From: an uncultured Collinsella sp.
GTDB taxonomy: Bacteria; Actinomycetota; Coriobacteriia; Coriobacteriales; Coriobacteriaceae
NCBI GenBank assembly: GCA_900544865.1
Contig: UQXA01000056.1
Span: 1-8,182 of the forward strand
Reading direction: 5' to 3'
Length of the DNA: 8,182 bases
The notes beneath the pieces are model-generated. The model saw only the letters and a program-made list of their open reading frames with translations. It was not told the DNA's origin and did not search any database. How positions within the stretch are numbered: the stretch's first letter is position 1; each line of letters starts with the position of its first letter. Positions 5,357-8,182 of this stretch are shown here, piece after piece. The translations under genes and the position numbers were made by a program.

Positions 5357-5449
5357 TTGCCCAGGTGCCGCAGATTGCCGTGAAAGAGGAGCGACGCGTA
5401 CTTGGGTACGCGAGCGACGAATGAGCGGCAAGGTGCGGTGGCTGGGCAA
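5357..5449. repeat. Long imperfect palindrome (about 93 nt) downstream of purH
   Basis: Nested arms are TTGCCCAG (5357-5364) with CTGGGCAA (5442-5449); CCGCA (5368-5372) with TGCGG (5434-5438); TTGCCG (5375-5380) with CGGCAA (5426-5431); and CGCGTAC (5395-5401) with GTACGCG (5406-5412) around a TTGG loop. A large, nearly symmetric internal loop (5381-5394 and 5413-5425) separates the outer and inner stems, and both of its sides run into the same AGCGACG heptamer (5390-5396 and 5413-5419). There is no T-run. Size and layout recall the palindrome at 642-732, but the sequences differ. The remaining bases between this element and the terminator (5272-5356) show nothing I can name. Confidence 0.7.
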
Positions 5450-5470
5450 GCCGCAGCGCCACCTCCCTAC

Positions 5471-7078
5471 TTAGTGGCGGAAGTGGCGGGCCCCCGTGAA
5501 GACCATCGCAATACCATGCTCGTTGCAGGCCTGGACGCTCTCGTCGTCGCGCTTGGAGCCGCCGGGCTGGATGATGCAGGTCACGCCGTGCGCAGCAAGC
5601 ACGTCGACATTGTCGCGGAACGGGAAGAACGCGTCGCTTGCACAGGCAAAGCCGCCCTTCTCCACGCCCTCGCGCTCGCAGAAGTCCTCGGCACGCTCGC
5701 AGGCCAGCAGCGCAGAATCCACGCGGTTGGGCTGACCCGGGCCCATGCCAATGCCGGCCTTGCCCTTGGAAACCAGGATGGCGTTGGACTTAACGCCCTT
5801 GCAGACCTTCCAGGCAAACTCAAGCTCGGCCATCTCGGCGTCGGTGGGCTTGCGGTCGGTGGGGAACGTAAAGGTCGCGGGATCCTCGGTCACGTGGTCG
5901 ACCTCCTGCACCAGCATGCCGCCGTCGACGGAGCGCAGCTCCACCTGGGCGCCGTGGTCCACGCCGCCGGTCGCCAACACGCGCAGGTTGGGGCGCTTGG
6001 CCATGCGCTCGAGTGCCTCGGCGGTGTAGCTCGGGGCGATGATGACCTCGACGAATTGCTTGTTCTGATCGGCGAAGTGCTCAACCAGATCAAAGGGAAC
6101 CTCGCGGTTGCAGGCGATGATGCCGCCAAAGGCACTCTTGGGATCGCAGGCGAAGGCGCGGTCGTAGGCGGCCGTAATGTCCTCGGCAACGGCGGAACCG
6201 CAGGGGTTCTGGTGCTTGAGGATTACGCAGGCCGGCTCGTCGAACTCGCGGACCAGGTTCCAGGCGGCGTCGGCATCCAGATAGTTGTTGTAGCTGAGCG
6301 GCTTGCCCTGGATCTGCTCGGAGCCCACGAGCGGGAACTGCGAGCTCGCGGTGTTCTCGCAGCCCTCGGCAAAGCGGTAGACCGTGGCCTTCTGCTGAGG
6401 ATTCTCGCCATAGCGCAGGTCGTCGACCTTCTCCAGCGAGATCTCGAGCTTGGCAGAGGTGTCCGCCACGTCGCTTGCCTGGGCGGCAAGCCAACGGGAG
6501 ATAGCCGTGTCGTAGGCGGCGGTGGTCTGGTAGACCTTCACCTGCAGGCGACGACGGGTGGAAAGCGTGGTGCAGCCACCGGTCTCGTGCATCTCGGCCA
6601 GGACGGCATCATAGTCGGCCGGGTCGGAGATGACGGTAACGCTCGCGGCGTTCTTGGCAGCAGAGCGCAGCATAGAGGGGCCACCGATGTCGATGTGCTC
6701 GATAGCGTCCGCGAAAGTGACCTCGGGGTTGGCAACGGTCTTCTCGAACTCGTACAGGTTGACGACGACCAGGTCGATCAACTTAATGCCGTGCTCAGCG
6801 GCCTCCTGCATGTGCTGCTCGGAATCGCGGCGGGCCAGCAGCGCGCCGTGAACCTTGGGGTGCAGGGTCTTAACGCGGCCGTCCATCATCTCGGGATAGC
6901 CCGTGAACTCCTCGATGGGGGTTACGGGAACGCCCGCGTCCTCGATGGCACGAGCCGTGCCGCCCGTAGAGATGATCTCGACGCCAAAGTCATCGACCAG
7001 CGTCCGTGCGAAATCGACGACGCCCGTCTTATCGGTAACCGAGATCAACGCGCGTGCGATCTTCACATCAGATCCCAT
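5471..7078 (-). CDS. purH: Bifunctional AICAR formyltransferase / IMP cyclohydrolase
   Basis: PurH carries out the last two steps of de novo purine synthesis: it transfers a formyl group from 10-formyltetrahydrofolate to AICAR to give FAICAR, then closes the ring to IMP. The 535-residue protein has the full family length and is cytoplasmic, usually a homodimer. The N-terminal IMP cyclohydrolase (MGS-like) domain (about 6-200) shows ALISVTDKTG, STGGTA (37-42) and GYPEMMDGRVKTLHPKVHG (60-78). The transformylase domain (about 215-535) shows LRYGENPQQ (221-229), the catalytic pair K288-H289 in ILKHQNPCGSA, SAFGGIIA (315-322), SDAFFPFRD (481-489) and QPGGSKRDD (504-512). All key residues are present. 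The start at 7078 is supported by AGGAGG (7084-7089), five bases upstream. No other purine gene is adjacent, so purH appears to be transcribed on its own from the 277-base gap it shares with the divergent acetyltransferase. Confidence 0.98.
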   Translation of the reverse strand: MGSDVKIARALISVTDKTGVVDFARTLVDDFGVEIISTGGTARAIEDAGVPVTPIEEFTGYPEMMDGRVKTLHPKVHGALLARRDSEQHMQEAAEHGIKLIDLVVVNLYEFEKTVANPEVTFADAIEHIDIGGPSMLRSAAKNAASVTVISDPADYDAVLAEMHETGGCTTLSTRRRLQVKVYQTTAAYDTAISRWLAAQASDVADTSAKLEISLEKVDDLRYGENPQQKATVYRFAEGCENTASSQFPLVGSEQIQGKPLSYNNYLDADAAWNLVREFDEPACVILKHQNPCGSAVAEDITAAYDRAFACDPKSAFGGIIACNREVPFDLVEHFADQNKQFVEVIIAPSYTAEALERMAKRPNLRVLATGGVDHGAQVELRSVDGGMLVQEVDHVTEDPATFTFPTDRKPTDAEMAELEFAWKVCKGVKSNAILVSKGKAGIGMGPGQPNRVDSALLACERAEDFCEREGVEKGGFACASDAFFPFRDNVDVLAAHGVTCIIQPGGSKRDDESVQACNEHGIAMVFTGARHFRH

Positions 7079-7176
7079 GCAGTCCTCCTGTCTGGTACGC
7101 CGCCGTGCTCTGTGAGTCGGTGATACGTCGATCTGCAGCGCTCGCGCAGCGGCATTGAAAATACTGATTTAATGTA

Positions 7177-7197
7177 GCGCATCGAGCGCATCGATGC
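7177..7197. repeat. Tandem 9-bp repeat and palindrome upstream of purH
   Basis: GCGCATCGA occurs twice in tandem (7177-7185 and 7186-7194). The second copy runs into the perfect palindrome GCATCGATGC (7188-7197). It lies about 100-120 bases before the purH start, just above AT-rich DNA (7155-7176) that is the only plausible core promoter area for purH in the gap. A regulator site is possible but not shown. Confidence 0.35.
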
Positions 7198-7245
7198 ACC
7201 CCGCAACGGGCGCATATGCAGAAAAAGTTTGCGAGCAGAGGGGAT

Positions 7246-7267
7246 GGGCACGGCACCGGGCACGGTG
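7246..7267. repeat. Short direct repeat and hairpin in the purH/acetyltransferase gap
   Basis: GGGCACGG occurs at 7246-7253 and 7258-7265. Between and across them CACCG (7254-7258) can pair with CGGTG (7263-7267). It lies about 90 bases before the acetyltransferase start. A CATAAT (7290-7295) just downstream is a weak -10 candidate for that gene. Nothing else in the 277-base gap stands out. Confidence 0.3.
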
Positions 7268-7355
7268 AGTTCATGGAACACAGGGGCACCATAATTCGAT
7301 GCCAATGGCGTGGTAGAACTGTGCTCGATATGCATCCGCGAAAGAAAGAGGCACC

Positions 7356-7997
7356 ATGGTCTCGCGGGTTCTCTACCGACCGTTTGATACCGAAGACTTC
7401 GACGCCATCGCGCTGATTCTGCAGCAGCTTTGGCATAACAATTCGGATAACGATGAGTACAACCGCCTTGAGGCCGCGTGCGACCTCGCCTACTGCCTTT
7501 CGTCGTCGACGTTTTCACAGGTTGCCGTAATCGACGGTCAGGCGCGTGGCATTTCGCTCGCGCGTGCGGGACAGAGCTCCGGCGCCACCGTTAAGGAACA
7601 TTGGCTGGATACCGAACGCGCACTGCTATCGCAAATGCGCGAGCTGGAGCCCGATGCCTGCGCCGAGTATCTCTCGTTTGTGCGCGCAACCATCCGAACC
7701 AACAACCGCCTGCTCGAAAGCAGCCCGTTACCACACGACAACGAGGTCACGCTGCTTGCCGTAGATCGCGACGTCCATGGCCTGGGCGTTGGCTCGGTGT
7801 TGCTCGACGCCACAGTCTCGTACCTGTCCTCGCGCGGGGCGACGAGGGCGCACCTGTACACCGACTCCGACTGCTCGTGGAAGTTCTACGAACTGCACGG
7901 CTTTAAGCGCACGGCCACGCACCGCGCCAACCGCGAAGAGCGCCGTCACGACATGCCGCGCGAAAGCTTCCTCTACGAACTCGACCTAACAGCCTAG
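7356..7997 (+). CDS. GNAT-family N-acetyltransferase
   Basis: This 213-residue cytoplasmic protein has the acetyl-CoA-dependent GNAT fold. Strand 4 and motif A read VTLLAVDRDVHGLGVGSVLL (131-150), where HGLGVG (141-146) fits the R/Q-x-x-G-x-G/A pyrophosphate-binding loop, with His in the first position. Motif B, LYTDSDCSWKFYELHGFKR (167-185), ends in the usual Y-x-x-x-G-F pattern that completes the CoA site. The N-terminal part (YRPFDTEDFDAI, 7-18) is a typical first GNAT strand and helix. An insert of about 35 residues between strands 3 and 4 (about 80-120, acidic and rich in helices) may shape the substrate site. The substrate, whether a small molecule, antibiotic or protein, cannot be told from sequence. 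The start is supported by AGAGG (7347-7351), four bases upstream. The gene is single and divergent from purH. Confidence 0.9.
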   Translation: MVSRVLYRPFDTEDFDAIALILQQLWHNNSDNDEYNRLEAACDLAYCLSSSTFSQVAVIDGQARGISLARAGQSSGATVKEHWLDTERALLSQMRELEPDACAEYLSFVRATIRTNNRLLESSPLPHDNEVTLLAVDRDVHGLGVGSVLLDATVSYLSSRGATRAHLYTDSDCSWKFYELHGFKRTATHRANREERRHDMPRESFLYELDLTA

Positions 7998-8010
7998 GCC
8001 CAGCAGCCAT

Positions 8011-8067
8011 ACCTAGTCATTTAGGAACGTCCCCAGTGACTAGTCGTTGGGGACAGTCTTCGTAGGT
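8011..8067. repeat. Intergenic GTCCCC/GGGGAC inverted-repeat element
   Basis: ACCTA (8011-8015) pairs with TAGGT (8063-8067), and GTCCCCA (8029-8035) pairs with TGGGGAC (8048-8054). The loop between them holds the palindrome GACTAGTC (8038-8045). A smaller CCTA-N6-TAGG palindrome is at 8012-8025. This looks like a small intergenic repeat, perhaps one of a dispersed family; the GGGAC/GTCCC pair at 4446-4476 may be a distant relative. It follows the acetyltransferase stop and could also help end its transcript, although no T-run follows. Confidence 0.5.
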
Positions 8068-8074
8068 AGCGCAT

Positions 8075-8121
8075 AAAAAGGGATGGGCTTTCCCCGACGG
8101 CTGTCGAGAAAAGCCCATCCC
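8075..8121 (-). terminator. Intrinsic terminator for a - strand gene beyond the right edge
   Basis: A perfect 12-bp stem, GGGATGGGCTTT (8080-8091) with AAAGCCCATCCC (8110-8121), is extended by CGAC/GTCG (8095-8098 with 8103-8106). On the - strand the stem is followed directly by TTTTT (8079-8075), the mark of an intrinsic terminator. On the + strand only ATAATTT follows. It therefore mainly predicts a - strand gene arriving from the right, converging on the acetyltransferase gene, but it could work both ways. Confidence 0.82.
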
Positions 8122-8133
8122 ATAATTTACGAC

Positions 8134-8182
8134 CTGTCTCTTATACACATCTGACGCTGCCGACGAATAGCCTTGTGTAGAT
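8134..8182. other. Illumina Nextera adapter and index (sequencing artefact)
   Basis: The last 49 bases are library adapter, not genome. CTGTCTCTTATACACATCT (8134-8152) is the reverse complement of the 19-base Tn5 mosaic end used in Nextera kits. GACGCTGCCGACGA (8153-8166) is the reverse complement of the i5-side adapter. ATAGCCTT (8167-8174) lies in the index position and is the reverse complement of AAGGCTAT, which I recall as Nextera XT index S520. GTGTAGAT (8175-8182) starts the reverse complement of P5. The order and spacing match read-through of a short insert in read 2. Genomic sequence ends at or before 8133. Confidence 0.97.

Noticed and set aside
5402..7123. Long + strand open frame of 573 codons opposite purH
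   Set aside because: It is the antisense shadow of purH. Its translation is repetitive in A, G, L, V and H with no known domain, while the - strand gives a full-length PurH with all catalytic residues.
7079..7355. ZTP (pfl) or purine riboswitch in the purH leader
   Set aside because: The conserved CCGCCTGGGCA of the ZTP class and the paired loops of purine riboswitches are not seen on the - strand leader.
1..8133. CRISPR array, prophage or rRNA/tRNA genes
   Set aside because: No regularly spaced repeats, phage-type genes, integrase, or conserved RNA gene segments are visible in the window.
8134..8152. Tn5 or IS50 transposon end, suggested by the 19-base mosaic end
   Set aside because: The mosaic end is followed by the i5 adapter, index and P5 bases, which belong to the sequencing library and not to a natural transposon.

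Overview
The window looks like the chromosome of a high-GC member of the Coriobacteriia, probably a Collinsella relative. This rests on GC-rich coding, strong AGGAGG-type ribosome binding sites, and intergenic palindromes and GTCCCC/GGGGAC elements that I associate with that group. The genus is an inference. No marker gene here proves it. All six protein-coding regions I call outside the toxin-antitoxin pair look like stable chromosomal genes, and none is truncated.

Layout, left to right. A universal stress protein gene (191-628, +) runs towards a hipBA-type toxin-antitoxin operon (hipB 2116-2406 and hipA 824-2116, both -), and a bidirectional terminator lies between them. Upstream of hipB are three copies of a 21-bp operator, which fits autoregulation by the antitoxin-toxin complex. 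Next, also on the - strand, is a two-component system of the BceR/BceS (VncRS-like) type: a response regulator (3637-4308), then an intramembrane-sensing kinase (2584-3627). These systems usually serve an ABC transporter that senses or removes antimicrobial peptides, but no transporter gene is in the window. Further upstream is an unrecognised - strand gene (4488-5219) with faint resemblance to PLP fold-type IV enzymes. Then comes purH (5471-7078, -), the bifunctional enzyme for the last two steps of IMP synthesis. A GNAT acetyltransferase gene (7356-7997, +) is divergent from purH.

The non-coding DNA is unusually structured. There are two imperfect palindromes of about 92 nt (642-732 and 5357-5449), at least three terminator hairpins, and shorter palindromes upstream of the response regulator and purH. 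No intergenic stretch exceeds 300 bases.

The last 49 bases (8134-8182) are not genomic. They are an Illumina Nextera read-through: the 19-base mosaic end, the i5-side adapter, an 8-base index and the start of the P5 sequence. The true genomic sequence ends at or before 8133, and anything matched to this tail is artefact.

I do not see a clearly new biological system. The points most worth a second look are the triple operator of hipBA, the two long palindromes, the BceRS pair without a transporter, and the adapter tail.
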